From the NCBI RefSeq assembly GCF_002843235.3, contig NZ_CP031123.2:1612001-1676000 (forward strand): DNA of 64,000 nt, given 5' to 3'. This document shows positions 39,837 to 48,555 of this stretch, piece after piece; the first letter of the stretch is position 1, and each line of letters opens with the position of its first letter. Under the pieces are notes generated by a model, which worked only from the letters and a program-made list of their open reading frames with translations, was not told the origin of the DNA and ran no database searches. This DNA comes from Providencia huaxiensis. Its GTDB lineage: Bacteria > Pseudomonadota > Gammaproteobacteria > Enterobacterales > Enterobacteriaceae. The translations under genes and the position numbers were made by a program.

Positions 39837-40394
39837 ATGAAACAACTTATTGATTTTATTCCTTTGGTAATCTTCTTTATTGTCTATAAAAGATACGATA
39901 TTTTCTATGCGAGTGGTGCATTAATGGTGACCACCCCTTTAGCATTATTAGCAACTTATCTTATCTATAAGAAAGTTGAAAAAGTTGCAAAAATTACCTG
40001 TGCAATCGTGATGGGCTTTGCTGCCTTAACGCTTATTTTCCATAGTGATGCATTTATTAAGTGGAAAGTCACTATTATCTATGGTGCATTCGCTGGCGCA
40101 CTACTCTTCAGCCAATGGTTTACTGAGAAGCCTTTAATTCAGCGAATGTTAGGCAGTAACCAAGAAATAAAATTAGCCGATAGTTATTGGACCAAACTCA
40201 ATAGTGCATGGGCTATTTTCTTTATTTTCTGCGCATTGCTGAATATTTACGTTGCTTTTTGGATGGCTCAAGATATCTGGGTCAATTTCAAAGTCTTTGG
40301 TCTGACAGCAGGAACACTAATATTTACAGTATTGAGTGTGGTCTATATTTTTAAAAATATGGTTAAAGAGCCTGCAGAAAATCATGAAGAATAA
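39837..40394 (+). CDS. yciB: Inner-membrane-spanning protein YciB (intracellular septation protein A)
   Basis: A five-helix inner-membrane protein that supports cell-envelope integrity and division, interacting with elongasome and divisome components. The 185 residues begin [20 protein letters not shown], the conserved family opening, and contain [17 protein letters not shown] and [21 protein letters not shown]. Position between yciC and yciA matches E. coli. A good terminator follows. Confidence 0.95.
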   Translation: MKQLIDFIPLVIFFIVYKRYDIFYASGALMVTTPLALLATYLIYKKVEKVAKITCAIVMGFAALTLIFHSDAFIKWKVTIIYGAFAGALLFSQWFTEKPLIQRMLGSNQEIKLADSYWTKLNSAWAIFFIFCALLNIYVAFWMAQDIWVNFKVFGLTAGTLIFTVLSVVYIFKNMVKEPAENHEE

Positions 40395-40410
40395 TTTAAA
40401 ATAGCGTCAA

Positions 40411-40448
40411 AAACCTGCTAATTGCATATCCATTAGCAGGTTTTTTTA
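40411..40448 (+). terminator. Terminator of yciB
   Basis: AACCTGCTAAT and ATTAGCAGGTT form the stem, followed by TTTTTAT. It lies directly before the convergent Pmp3-like gene. Confidence 0.9.
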
Positions 40449-40452
40449 TATG

Positions 40453-40650
40453 TTAATAGCGTTTGTCACCAAATGCTTTTTCAATCTTTTTATCTGTATT
40501 GTACTGTGATAGCGCATATACCGACCAAATAGCGGCAGGTAACCAACCAATAAGCGTAATTTGTAAGATTAAGCAAATGATCCCAGCAAAAGGACGCCCT
40601 ATCGTAAAAAATTGCAACCAAGGTAATAATATTGCCAATAACAATCTCAT
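40453..40650 (-). CDS. Pmp3/YqaE-like small membrane protein
   Basis: A 65-residue protein with two hydrophobic segments (about residues 3-21 and 24-46), opening MRLLLAILLPWLQFFTIGRP and containing GWLPAAIWSVYALSQY. This is the pattern of the Pmp3/YqaE proteolipid family, which affects membrane potential in yeast and is stress-linked in bacteria. A clear ribosome binding site (AGAGG) precedes the ATG at 40650. The C-terminal extension after residue 50 is charged. It is an insertion between yciB and yciA relative to E. coli. Confidence 0.75.
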   Translation of the reverse strand: MRLLLAILLPWLQFFTIGRPFAGIICLILQITLIGWLPAAIWSVYALSQYNTDKKIEKAFGDKRY

Positions 40651-40939
40651 TTCATACCTCTAAGTAAATAAATAAATTTCATACTATTGAGTATAGCCAA
40701 TTCAATCAATTGACTAAATATAAAAAACACTTCTTGCTGTTTCTTTGCAAAAATTGATTTTCTTTCCAAATTTAGACGTCGTTTATTAATAATGAGTATC
40801 ATATTTATCTTATTTTTGCAGCAATTCAATTAAATAGCTATTATCAATCAATAACTGAGTGGTTCCAGTTTACTATTGCATATGTAATTTGTTATAAATG
40901 CAAAATCAAAAGTAATAACCCTTTTAATACGAGTCAGAT

Positions 40940-41374
40940 ATGCAATTGCCGAACGGTGAGTTAGTTTTACGTACATTAGCCATGCCTGCAGATACTAATG
41001 CAAATGGTGATATTTTTGGCGGCTGGTTGATGTCACAAATGGATATAGGTGGCGCTATCTTAGCAAAAGAAATTGCTCTAGGGCGTGTGGTCACTGTGGC
41101 GGTAAACGGCATTAAATTTCAAAAACCCGTTGCCGTAGGCGATGTTGTTTGTTGTTATGCACGCTGTCTAAAAACAGGGAAAAGCTCAATTACCATTAAT
41201 ATTGAGGTTTGGGTAAAAAAAGTCGCAACGGAGCCTGTTGGCCAACGTTATCGTGCAACTGATGCAGTATTCACCTATGTTGCCGTTAATGACGATAGCA
41301 CCCCACGTTCATTACCCAAAGAAAAACAACATTTTCAGTTAGCAAGTTCAGATCAAAAAACTAACGAAGCATAA
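40940..41374 (+). CDS. yciA: Acyl-CoA thioesterase YciA
   Basis: A hotdog-fold thioesterase that hydrolyses acyl-CoAs and is thought to act in membrane lipid turnover. The 144 residues hold PADTNANGDIFGGWLMSQMD with the catalytic Asn and Asp region, and VAVNGIKFQKPVAVGDVVCC. Next to tonB and convergent with it, as in E. coli. The ribosome binding site is weak. Confidence 0.94.
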   Translation: MQLPNGELVLRTLAMPADTNANGDIFGGWLMSQMDIGGAILAKEIALGRVVTVAVNGIKFQKPVAVGDVVCCYARCLKTGKSSITINIEVWVKKVATEPVGQRYRATDAVFTYVAVNDDSTPRSLPKEKQHFQLASSDQKTNEA

Positions 41375-41404
41375 GTTTTCTACTCCACTCATTATGTAAA
41401 AAAC

Positions 41405-41436
41405 AAAAAGCACCATCATCGCTGTGGTGCTTTTTT
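41405..41436. terminator. Bidirectional terminator between yciA and tonB
   Basis: The inverted repeat AAAAAGCACCA / TGGTGCTTTTT with a 9-base loop has an A-run on one side and TTTTTT on the other. It can end both yciA and tonB transcripts. Confidence 0.88.
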
Positions 41437-41456
41437 GTACAGCCCAATAATATCCA

Positions 41457-42164
41457 TTAGACTTGACTAACAGTGCCATCCAATTTGAAATAAATTTCAG
41501 TCACGTAGCCTTTTGCGGGTTGCTTTTCAAAAGTCCAACGGTTCATTGCGCGTTTTACGTCTCGCTCAAATAGCCCTTTAGGTGTAGCTTCAACAAATTC
41601 AATATTTGTCACTCGGCCATCATCATTGATATCATAGCGAACTTTCACATACCCTTCTTTACCTAAACGACGCGCACGTTCTGAATAAGCAGGAGCTTGT
41701 TTATGCAGAGCCCTAGGGCCACCTTTCTTAGTCGATTGACTATTACTTGCCCCTGTATTGTTTGCAGTCTTTATTGGGCTATTATTCGTTTTCGGTGCAA
41801 TGACGTCTGATTTAAGATTATTCATCGCCAATTGCTTCTCAACTGGCTTAACATCTTCTTTAATTTTTTTCTTTTCTTCCTGTTTTGGCTTAGGCTTTTT
41901 CTTCACCTCAGGCTTTTTCTTAGGTAATGCAATGACGGGTTCAACTACCGGTTCGGGTTCGGGCTCTATAACGGGCTCTGGTTCGGGCTCTACCGGTGTT
42001 TCAACCTGCTCAACGGGCTCAGGGGCGGCAAAAGCAACCATAGCAATCGTCAATGGTTCAGGGTCTCTGACCAAGTTAGGTTGATTAAAAATCCATGCCA
42101 TTGCAAGACCCGCATGAATAGATAATGAAACGACGATAATTAAAGTCCAACGCATCCAACGCAT
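41457..42164 (-). CDS. tonB: Energy-transducing protein TonB
   Basis: Transmits proton-motive force from ExbBD to outer-membrane transporters for iron-siderophores and vitamin B12. An N-terminal membrane anchor (about residues 3-25) contains the SxxxH motif (SLSIHAGLAMAW). Then comes a Pro/Glu-rich and Pro/Lys-rich rod (EPEPEPVIEPEPEP, KKKPEVKKKPKPK) and the C-terminal receptor-binding domain (YSERARRLGKEGYVKVRYDI to YFKLDGTVSQV). I favour ATG 42164; a TTG at 42170 adds two residues and sits at better spacing from AGGG. A probable Fur box lies upstream. Confidence 0.94.
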   Translation of the reverse strand: MRWMRWTLIIVVSLSIHAGLAMAWIFNQPNLVRDPEPLTIAMVAFAAPEPVEQVETPVEPEPEPVIEPEPEPVVEPVIALPKKKPEVKKKPKPKQEEKKKIKEDVKPVEKQLAMNNLKSDVIAPKTNNSPIKTANNTGASNSQSTKKGGPRALHKQAPAYSERARRLGKEGYVKVRYDINDDGRVTNIEFVEATPKGLFERDVKRAMNRWTFEKQPAKGYVTEIYFKLDGTVSQV

Positions 42165-42220
42165 ATGCAATTTCTACCCTACACCTGTCAACCAAAAAGA
42201 ATATGACTGATAGTTTAAAT

Positions 42221-42239
42221 GCAAATAGCAATCATATTC
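42221..42239 (-). promoter_or_regulatory. Probable Fur box upstream of tonB
   Basis: GCAAATAGCAATCATATTC matches the 19-base Fur consensus at 12 positions by my count and lies about 60 bases upstream of the tonB start. Iron repression of tonB by Fur is established in E. coli. The site itself is inferred. Confidence 0.5.
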
Positions 42240-42290
42240 AATAAGGTTTGTCATACAAAGTGAAAAATGTGAGTGTACGCTGTAATAACC

Positions 42291-42464
42291 TTACTCAATC
42301 CATTGGGTAAAAAGCAGGGAATGTCGACGATGGTAAATGTCAATTTTACGCATTGCATAGATGCGCATGTTCCGCCTTGAGTGCCCTTCTAACCAGCGTC
42401 TACGGCGACGTAGGGATTGTCTTAACATACGCCAACGCCCTACTTCATGCCTACTACGTCTCAT
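42291..42464 (-). CDS. yciY: Small basic protein YciY
   Basis: A 57-residue, very Arg-rich protein, MRRSRHEVGRWRMLRQSLRR, then RRRWLEGHSRRNMRIYAMRK, ending SLLFTQWIE. It closely resembles E. coli YciY (conserved EVGRWRM, RRKSRWLEG-like and SRRNMRI blocks), which is also in the tonB-cls interval and has no known function. AAGGA lies about 9 bases upstream of the ATG at 42464. It runs in the same direction as tonB and ends about 120 bases before it. Confidence 0.9.
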   Translation of the reverse strand: MRRSRHEVGRWRMLRQSLRRRRRWLEGHSRRNMRIYAMRKIDIYHRRHSLLFTQWIE

Positions 42465-42750
42465 TTAATTGTGTCCTTTTATCGTCTAAAAATTATTAGA
42501 AAAAAATATTATATTCCTTTGAAAAAAAGAACCAAGAGGAACTTTTTATGTCATTTCAGTGCACCATTTTTAATTTCATAATGATAAAATAAACTATTAA
42601 AACTATTTTTCCTAACGAATTACGCTATTTCACGAAGCTTTTACTGCAGAATTTTGCTAAATTCTATTAAGTTGATATTTTGCTAACAGTTTTTTAGCTA
42701 AACTATCTTTTTTTGAACCTTTTTCTTATCAGTGAGGCATCTGACCCGTT

Positions 42751-44211
42751 ATGGCAACCGTCTATACACTTATGAGTTGGCTTCTGTTCTTCCTATATTG
42801 GCTAATTATTGCAGCAATTACAGTTCGCATTTTAGTCAAAAGAAGGCCAGTCACCTCAGCCATGACATGGCTCCTGATTATTTATATCCTGCCATTAGTC
42901 GGAATTATTGCATATGTCGCCTTCGGTGAGCTTCACCTTGGTAAACGTCGAGTCGATAAAGCTCATGACATGTGGCCATCTGTAGCCACATGGTTAGAAA
43001 ATCTGCGAAATTCAAAACATATCTTTGCCACTGATAACAGCCCTGTTGCTGAACCATTATTTCAGTTAATTGAGAAACGCCAAGGTATCGCGGGGGTTAA
43101 AGGTAACAGGATTCAACTTCTGACCACTTGTGAAGATTCATTGAAAGCAATTGTCAATGATATCAATAATGCTCAGCACTCAATTGAAATGGTATTCTAT
43201 ATTTGGCAGCCTGGTGGTTTAGTCGATGGGGTTACCGAAGCCTTACTTAATGCCGCTAAACGCGGTGTTAAGTGCCGAATTATGGTGGACTCCGCGGGAA
43301 GTTGGCATTTTTTCCGTAACGATTACCCTGAAAAAATGCGTGCTGCTGGTATTGAGTTTGTAGAGTCATTAAAAGTTAATTTGATGCGTTTCTTCTTGCG
43401 TCGTATGGATTTACGTCAACACCGTAAAATAGTCGTTATCGATAACTATATTTCATATACTGGCAGTATGAATATGGTTGACCCCCGTTATTTTAAGCAA
43501 GATTCAGGGGTTGGCGAATGGGTTGATATTTTAGTGCGTATGGAAGGCCCTGTGAGTACCACATTAGGCATTGTGTATGCTTTTGACTGGGAAATGGAAA
43601 CTGGCCAACGCGTACTTCCACCACCGCCTGATAGTAATATTATGCCTTTTGAACAGGCTAATGGGCATACAACACAAATTATCGCCTCAGGCCCAGGTTT
43701 CCCTGATGAGTTGATTCAACAGTCGCTGATGACCGCGATGTTCTCTGCACGCAAACAACTGATCATGACTACCCCTTATTTTGTGCCTAGCGATGACCTT
43801 TTGCATGCAATTTGTACAGCAGCAATGCGGGGTGTAGATGTCAGCATTATTATGCCAAGGCAGAATGACTCATTCCTTGTCCGCTGGGCAAGTCGTTCAT
43901 TTTACAGTGAATTATTAGCTGCTGGCGTTAAGATTTACCAATTTGAAGATGGCTTATTGCACACCAAGAGCGTATTAGTGGATGGCGAGCTCAGCCTTGT
44001 CGGTTCAGTCAATCTTGACATGCGCAGTTTATGGCTCAATTTTGAAATCACCGTGGTCATTGATGATAAAAGTTTTGGTAGCGATCTCACGCTAGTTCAG
44101 TATGATTATATTGCACGTTCAACGCGTTTAGAAATCGAAGAGTGGGAACAACGCCCGTTCTGGAACCGTGTCGTTGAGCGCATTTGTTATTTCTTTAGTC
44201 CATTGTTATAA
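42751..44211 (+). CDS. clsA: Cardiolipin synthase A
   Basis: Condenses two phosphatidylglycerols into cardiolipin at the inner membrane. The 486 residues start with two membrane helices (about 8-28 and 38-60). They contain the two phospholipase-D HKD motifs: [18 protein letters not shown] (about residue 225) and [18 protein letters not shown] (about residue 405). Length matches E. coli ClsA. yciU follows by 22 bases, so the two may be co-transcribed. Confidence 0.96.
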   Translation: MATVYTLMSWLLFFLYWLIIAAITVRILVKRRPVTSAMTWLLIIYILPLVGIIAYVAFGELHLGKRRVDKAHDMWPSVATWLENLRNSKHIFATDNSPVAEPLFQLIEKRQGIAGVKGNRIQLLTTCEDSLKAIVNDINNAQHSIEMVFYIWQPGGLVDGVTEALLNAAKRGVKCRIMVDSAGSWHFFRNDYPEKMRAAGIEFVESLKVNLMRFFLRRMDLRQHRKIVVIDNYISYTGSMNMVDPRYFKQDSGVGEWVDILVRMEGPVSTTLGIVYAFDWEMETGQRVLPPPPDSNIMPFEQANGHTTQIIASGPGFPDELIQQSLMTAMFSARKQLIMTTPYFVPSDDLLHAICTAAMRGVDVSIIMPRQNDSFLVRWASRSFYSELLAAGVKIYQFEDGLLHTKSVLVDGELSLVGSVNLDMRSLWLNFEITVVIDDKSFGSDLTLVQYDYIARSTRLEIEEWEQRPFWNRVVERICYFFSPLL

Positions 44212-44233
44212 ATTAAGTTTATTAGGAAAGGTC

Positions 44234-44566
44234 ATGACCAAAATACAAAATACACCTTTAATCGATGAAGACGAGATCATTGAAATAGCTTATGACCTTT
44301 TTCTTGACGGGGCAATGGAGAATCTAGAGCCCGCTGACCAATTAATTTTTGCTTTGCAGTTTGAAGAGCTAGGCGCCGCAGAAATTGTGCCTTTTAGTCA
44401 TAACTGGCAAGATATTATTAATGATAACATTGAATTAGAGCAACTAAGTGAAGTCGTTATCGGCTTAGCTCAAAGCCCGGATGCCGAATTAGACGATATT
44501 TTTGCTCGCGTATTGATTAGCCGCCACCCTTCCAAACCGTTTCACCATATTTTGTGGAAGAAATAA
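44234..44566 (+). CDS. yciU: Acidic UPF0263 protein YciU (putative dsDNA mimic)
   Basis: A 110-residue strongly acidic protein. Its family (HI1450-like) has been proposed to mimic double-stranded DNA and bind HU-type proteins. ATG 44234 is preceded by AGGAAAGG; the frame to 44168 overlaps the clsA end. Conserved features are DEDEIIEIAYDLFLDGAMEN and the C-terminal HPSKPFHHILWKK. Position after clsA matches E. coli. Confidence 0.94.
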   Translation: MTKIQNTPLIDEDEIIEIAYDLFLDGAMENLEPADQLIFALQFEELGAAEIVPFSHNWQDIINDNIELEQLSEVVIGLAQSPDAELDDIFARVLISRHPSKPFHHILWKK

Positions 44567-44571
44567 TCGAT

Positions 44572-44600
44572 TAAAAGGGACATTTTGTCCCTTTTAGATT
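44572..44600. terminator. Terminator between yciU and oppF
   Basis: AAAAGGGACA and TGTCCCTTTT form a near-perfect stem with a tiny loop, flanked by TTA/TAG sequences. It lies between two convergent genes. Confidence 0.75.
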
Positions 44601-44642
44601 AATTAAAGTAAAAGCCCTCTTTTGACCATCATGAGAAAACCA

Positions 44643-45644
44643 TTACAGTGGATCAATTTTCAAACAAGACACCGCATGTTTGAAACTCCCTTCTAATAAT
44701 GGCCTTGTTTTTGCACACTCTTCATCTGCTAATGGGCAACGGGTTCTAAATACGCAACCTGAAGGCGGGTTAATTGGCGATGGCAATTCACCTTCTAAAA
44801 GCTCTATCACCTTATTTTTTTCTTTATCGGGATCAGGAACTGGAACCGCAGACATCAATGCACGCGTATAAGGATGTAAGGGATTATTGTATACCTCATC
44901 ATAGGTACCAAGCTCCACCGCATGCCCCAAATACATCACTAAGACACGGTCAGAAATATGCTTAACCACCGCCAAATCATGTGCGATAAATATCAGTGAT
45001 AGCTTCATTTCACGTTGTAATTCTTGGAGTAAATTAACAACTTGCGCTTGAATTGACACGTCTAATGCAGAAACTGGCTCATCGCAAATCACAAGTTTTG
45101 GTTCTAAAATCAATGCTCTTGCGATACCAATGCGCTGGCATTGCCCTCCCGAAAACTCGTGGGGATAGCGGTTAATCAAGTTTGGTAATAACCCAACCCG
45201 CATCATCATTTTTTTCACTTTTTCTGTGATTTGTGATGGTGACATTTTAGGATGATAGGTTTTCAATGGCTCGGCAATAATATCGCCGATGGTCATTCGC
45301 GGGTTAAGTGAAGCCAAAGGATCTTGGAAAATCATTTGGATATCACTGCGAATGCTACGCCATTCTTTGTCAGTTTTACCTAACAAGTTCTGCCCAAGCC
45401 AACTTACTGTGCCATCTGTCGCTTTGACTAACCCAATGAGTGCACGAGCAAAAGTGGATTTACCACACCCGGATTCCCCGACTACCCCTAATGTTTCGCC
45501 TTCATATAAACGCAGTGTTACGCCATCTACCGCTTTAAGACTTTTGTTTGGTTGCCAAAACCACTGTTTTTTATCTCGGATCTCAAAGTGGACTTTAAGG
45601 TCATTCACTTCGAGTAAAACTGGCCTATTTTCATGGGTACTCAT
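44643..45644 (-). CDS. oppF: Oligopeptide ABC transporter ATP-binding protein OppF
   Basis: One of two ATPases powering oligopeptide import. The 333 residues have Walker A GESGCGKST, the signature EFSGGQCQRIGIARAL and Walker B LVICDEPVSALD. The Cys-rich C-terminal segment (GCVFRTRCPLADEECAKTRP) is typical of the OppD/F class with an iron-sulfur or zinc-type site. Its start overlaps the oppD stop by 4 bases (ATGA). It is the last gene of the opp operon. Confidence 0.96.
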   Translation of the reverse strand: MSTHENRPVLLEVNDLKVHFEIRDKKQWFWQPNKSLKAVDGVTLRLYEGETLGVVGESGCGKSTFARALIGLVKATDGTVSWLGQNLLGKTDKEWRSIRSDIQMIFQDPLASLNPRMTIGDIIAEPLKTYHPKMSPSQITEKVKKMMMRVGLLPNLINRYPHEFSGGQCQRIGIARALILEPKLVICDEPVSALDVSIQAQVVNLLQELQREMKLSLIFIAHDLAVVKHISDRVLVMYLGHAVELGTYDEVYNNPLHPYTRALMSAVPVPDPDKEKNKVIELLEGELPSPINPPSGCVFRTRCPLADEECAKTRPLLEGSFKHAVSCLKIDPL

Positions 45645-46630
45645 ACCAATTCCTCCAGTGGCTTAAAGCAGGCACGTAACCGCGTTTGACCAAATGTGGT
45701 TAATGCAGGTTCTTGGTCAACACATTGCTGAACTGCATATTGGCAACGAGGTGAAAATGGGCAGCCTTTGGGTAAACGTAATAAATTAGGCGGATTGCCG
45801 GGAATGGTTGCTAAACTCTCGTCATCACCATCAAGGCGTGGAACCGCAGCTAATAAGCCAAGTGAATATGGGTGAGATGGATGATAAAAGATATCCTTCG
45901 CAGTACCGTACTCCATCGTACGTCCTGCATACATCACTAGGACTTTATCACATACCCCTGCGACGACCCCAAGGTCGTGGGTGATCAAAATAATTGCAGT
46001 ATCAAACTCTTGTTTTAACTCATTGAGCAACGTCATAATTTGCGCTTGTACTGTCACATCAAGTGCGGTTGTGGGTTCGTCAGCAATTAACAGCTTTGGT
46101 TGGCATAACAGTGCCATTGCAATCATGACTCGTTGTCTCATTCCTCCTGAAAATTCATGTGGATACATATTCATCCGCTTACGTGCTTCCGGCATTTTAA
46201 CGGCATCTAACATCCGAACGGATTCTTCGAAAGCCTCCCTTTTACTCATACCTTTATGTAGCATGAGAACTTCCGACAATTGAGTACCAATTTTCAAATA
46301 AGGATTCAATGATGTCATTGGGTCTTGGAAAATCATGGAAATCTCTTCCGCCCGCATACGGTTTAATTCTTTTTCTCTTAAATTCAAAATCTCACGGTCA
46401 TTAAACATGGCAGAGCCATTAATTTTGCCATTTTTGGCAAGCAAGCCCATTAGTGCGAAAGCGGTTTGTGATTTTCCTGAACCTGATTCGCCTACTATTC
46501 CAAGCGTTTCCCCCGCACTTAATTCAAAGTTCAATTTATTTACAGCGGTAACATCACCATCTTGGGTCGCGAATGTCACACTGAGATCTTTCACGGATAA
46601 CAGAGGGCTTTTCATTGGGTTATTTAACAT
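45641..46630 (-). CDS. oppD: Oligopeptide ABC transporter ATP-binding protein OppD
   Basis: Partner ATPase of OppF. From ATG 46630 (AGAGGG upstream) it has 329 residues, opening MLNNPMKSPLLSVKDLSVTF. The longer frame to 46681 runs into oppC. Walker A is GESGSGKSQ, the signature is EFSGGMRQRVMIAMAL, and Walker B is LLIADEPTTALD. The C-terminal Cys motif GCPFSPRCQYAVQQCVDQEP is present. It follows oppC by 10 bases. Confidence 0.96.
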   Translation of the reverse strand: MLNNPMKSPLLSVKDLSVTFATQDGDVTAVNKLNFELSAGETLGIVGESGSGKSQTAFALMGLLAKNGKINGSAMFNDREILNLREKELNRMRAEEISMIFQDPMTSLNPYLKIGTQLSEVLMLHKGMSKREAFEESVRMLDAVKMPEARKRMNMYPHEFSGGMRQRVMIAMALLCQPKLLIADEPTTALDVTVQAQIMTLLNELKQEFDTAIILITHDLGVVAGVCDKVLVMYAGRTMEYGTAKDIFYHPSHPYSLGLLAAVPRLDGDDESLATIPGNPPNLLRLPKGCPFSPRCQYAVQQCVDQEPALTTFGQTRLRACFKPLEELV

Positions 46631-46640
46631 ATTATTCCCT

Positions 46641-47549
46641 CTAGCGATCTTTCGGGTCGAGCGCATCACGCAGCCCGTCACCGATAAAGTTAAAACAAAA
46701 TAGCGTGATGACTAAAAAACCAGCTGGGATCAGTAGTAACCAAGGCGTCACTTCCATTGAGTTCGCCCCATCACTTAATAACGCCCCCCAACTACTTAAC
46801 GGTTCTTGTGTCCCTAAACCTAAAAAGCTTAAGAATGATTCAAACAAAATCATACTTGGAACTAATAATGAGGCGTAAACGACTACTACACCTAAAACGT
46901 TAGGAACAATATGTCGTAGAATAATCTGCCGTGTACTCACACCACAAACAAGCGCTGCTTCAATAAATTCTTTACGTTTTAATCCAAGTGTTTGCCCGCG
47001 AACAATACGCGCCATATCCAACCATGACACCATTCCTATCGCCACAAAAATCAATAAGATATTGGTACCAAACAAGGTGACTAACAAGATCACAAAAAAC
47101 ATAAATGGAAAGGAGTTTAAAATTTCTAATATACGCATCATGATGGAATCCACTTTTCCACCTACGTAACCAGCTAATGAGCCGTACAGTGTGCCTACCA
47201 CAACTGCGACTAACGCAGCGGCAACCCCCACCATTAAGGAAATTCGCCCACCGATCGCAACACGCACTAATAGATCTCGGCCTGAAGCATCTGTACCAAA
47301 ATAATGTCCAGTTGCCATATCAGGTGGCATTGACATCATTTCCCAATCGGTATCGTCGTACAAAAAAGGCGACAACATGGGCGCAAAAATGACAAATAAA
47401 GTAATTAAGAACAACACACATAAGCTAAAAATTGCTGCACGGTTGTGCATAAAACGGCGCCTAGCATCTTGCCATAAACTGCGCCCTTCAATATCGAGCT
47501 GCTCTGAAAAGTTCGCCAGAGCTTCACTATTTTTTTGGTTCGATAGCAT
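46641..47549 (-). CDS. oppC: Oligopeptide ABC transporter permease OppC
   Basis: An inner-membrane channel subunit. The 302 residues have an N-terminal charged region, about six membrane helices and the EAA-type loop EAALVCGVSTRQIILRHIVP that contacts the ATPases. The C-terminus FNFIGDGLRDALDPKDR is characteristic of OppC. It follows oppB by 14 bases. Confidence 0.96.
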   Translation of the reverse strand: MLSNQKNSEALANFSEQLDIEGRSLWQDARRRFMHNRAAIFSLCVLFLITLFVIFAPMLSPFLYDDTDWEMMSMPPDMATGHYFGTDASGRDLLVRVAIGGRISLMVGVAAALVAVVVGTLYGSLAGYVGGKVDSIMMRILEILNSFPFMFFVILLVTLFGTNILLIFVAIGMVSWLDMARIVRGQTLGLKRKEFIEAALVCGVSTRQIILRHIVPNVLGVVVVYASLLVPSMILFESFLSFLGLGTQEPLSSWGALLSDGANSMEVTPWLLLIPAGFLVITLFCFNFIGDGLRDALDPKDR

Positions 47550-47563
47550 CGTGTTTCTCCGAC

Positions 47564-48484
47564 TTAGTAACGAATTTTAGGGTCAATAACGGCATACAAA
47601 ACATCGACAATCGCATTAAATGCAATTGTCAGTACCCCAACTAAAATTGTTAAGCTCAATACCAGCGAATAATCACGATTAAGTGCACCGTTAACAAAGA
47701 GTTGACCGATCCCCGGTAACCCAAAAATGGTTTCAATGACCATTGACCCAGTAATAATCCCTACAAAAGCAGGCCCCATATAGGAAAGCACAGGAAGCAA
47801 CGCAGGTTTAAGGGCATGGCGTAAAATGATAGTTCTTAGTGGTAATCCTTTTGCACGGGCAGTACGAATGAAGTTTGAATGCATAATTTCAATCATCGAG
47901 CCACGTGTAATACGGGAAATACTCGCGATATACGCTAATGAAAGCGCAACCATGGGCAGAACCATATGTTTTAGGTTCCCGCCATCCCAGCCACCACCAG
48001 GGAACCATTTCAAGTGAATGGCAAAAATTAGCACCAATAACGGCGCTACAACAAAGCTTGGGATAACAACCCCCGTCATGGCAAACCCCATGACTGTAAA
48101 GTCCCATTTGGTATTTTGGTTGAGTGCGGCTATCACCCCTGCGGATACCCCAAATAACACAGCAACAATAAATGCAGTAGCCCCTAATTTTGCAGAGACA
48201 GGGAATGCTTTAGCCACTAAATCATTAACACTGTAGTCCTTGTATTTAAATGATGGGCCAAAGTCACCCTTGGAAAGCTGAATTAAATAATTAAAATACT
48301 GCTTATACATAGGGTCATTTAAATGGTATTTCGCTTCAATATTTGCCATTACTTCCGGTGGCAATTTCCGCTCGCCAGTGAATGGGCTCCCTGGAGCTAA
48401 TCGCATCATAAAAAATGAAATGGTAATCAGAACCAAAAGAGTCGGAATGGCTTCTAACAACCGACGAAAAATAAATTTCAACAT
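47564..48484 (-). CDS. oppB: Oligopeptide ABC transporter permease OppB
   Basis: The second channel subunit. The 306 residues open MLKFIFRRLLEAIPTLLVLI and carry about six membrane helices and the loop RTARAKGLPLRTIILRHALK that contacts the ATPases. The C-terminus YAVIDPKIRY is typical. The ribosome binding site is AGGAAAG. It lies 71 bases after oppA, with a stable hairpin in between that may reduce expression of the membrane part relative to the binding protein. Confidence 0.96.
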   Translation of the reverse strand: MLKFIFRRLLEAIPTLLVLITISFFMMRLAPGSPFTGERKLPPEVMANIEAKYHLNDPMYKQYFNYLIQLSKGDFGPSFKYKDYSVNDLVAKAFPVSAKLGATAFIVAVLFGVSAGVIAALNQNTKWDFTVMGFAMTGVVIPSFVVAPLLVLIFAIHLKWFPGGGWDGGNLKHMVLPMVALSLAYIASISRITRGSMIEIMHSNFIRTARAKGLPLRTIILRHALKPALLPVLSYMGPAFVGIITGSMVIETIFGLPGIGQLFVNGALNRDYSLVLSLTILVGVLTIAFNAIVDVLYAVIDPKIRY

Positions 48485-48522
48485 CGCTCTTTCCTACTTC
48501 TATTGCCTAAATAGGCGAATAT

Positions 48523-48545
48523 CTGGCTCCAATAAATGGAGCCAG
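48523..48545 (-). terminator. Intercistronic hairpin between oppA and oppB
   Basis: A perfect 9-bp stem (CTGGCTCCA / TGGAGCCAG) with a 5-base loop lies just past the oppA stop and has no T-run. Similar hairpins in binding-protein operons stabilise the upstream mRNA, so more OppA is made than permease. That role is inferred. Confidence 0.65.
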
Positions 48546-48555
48546 AGCAACTATA

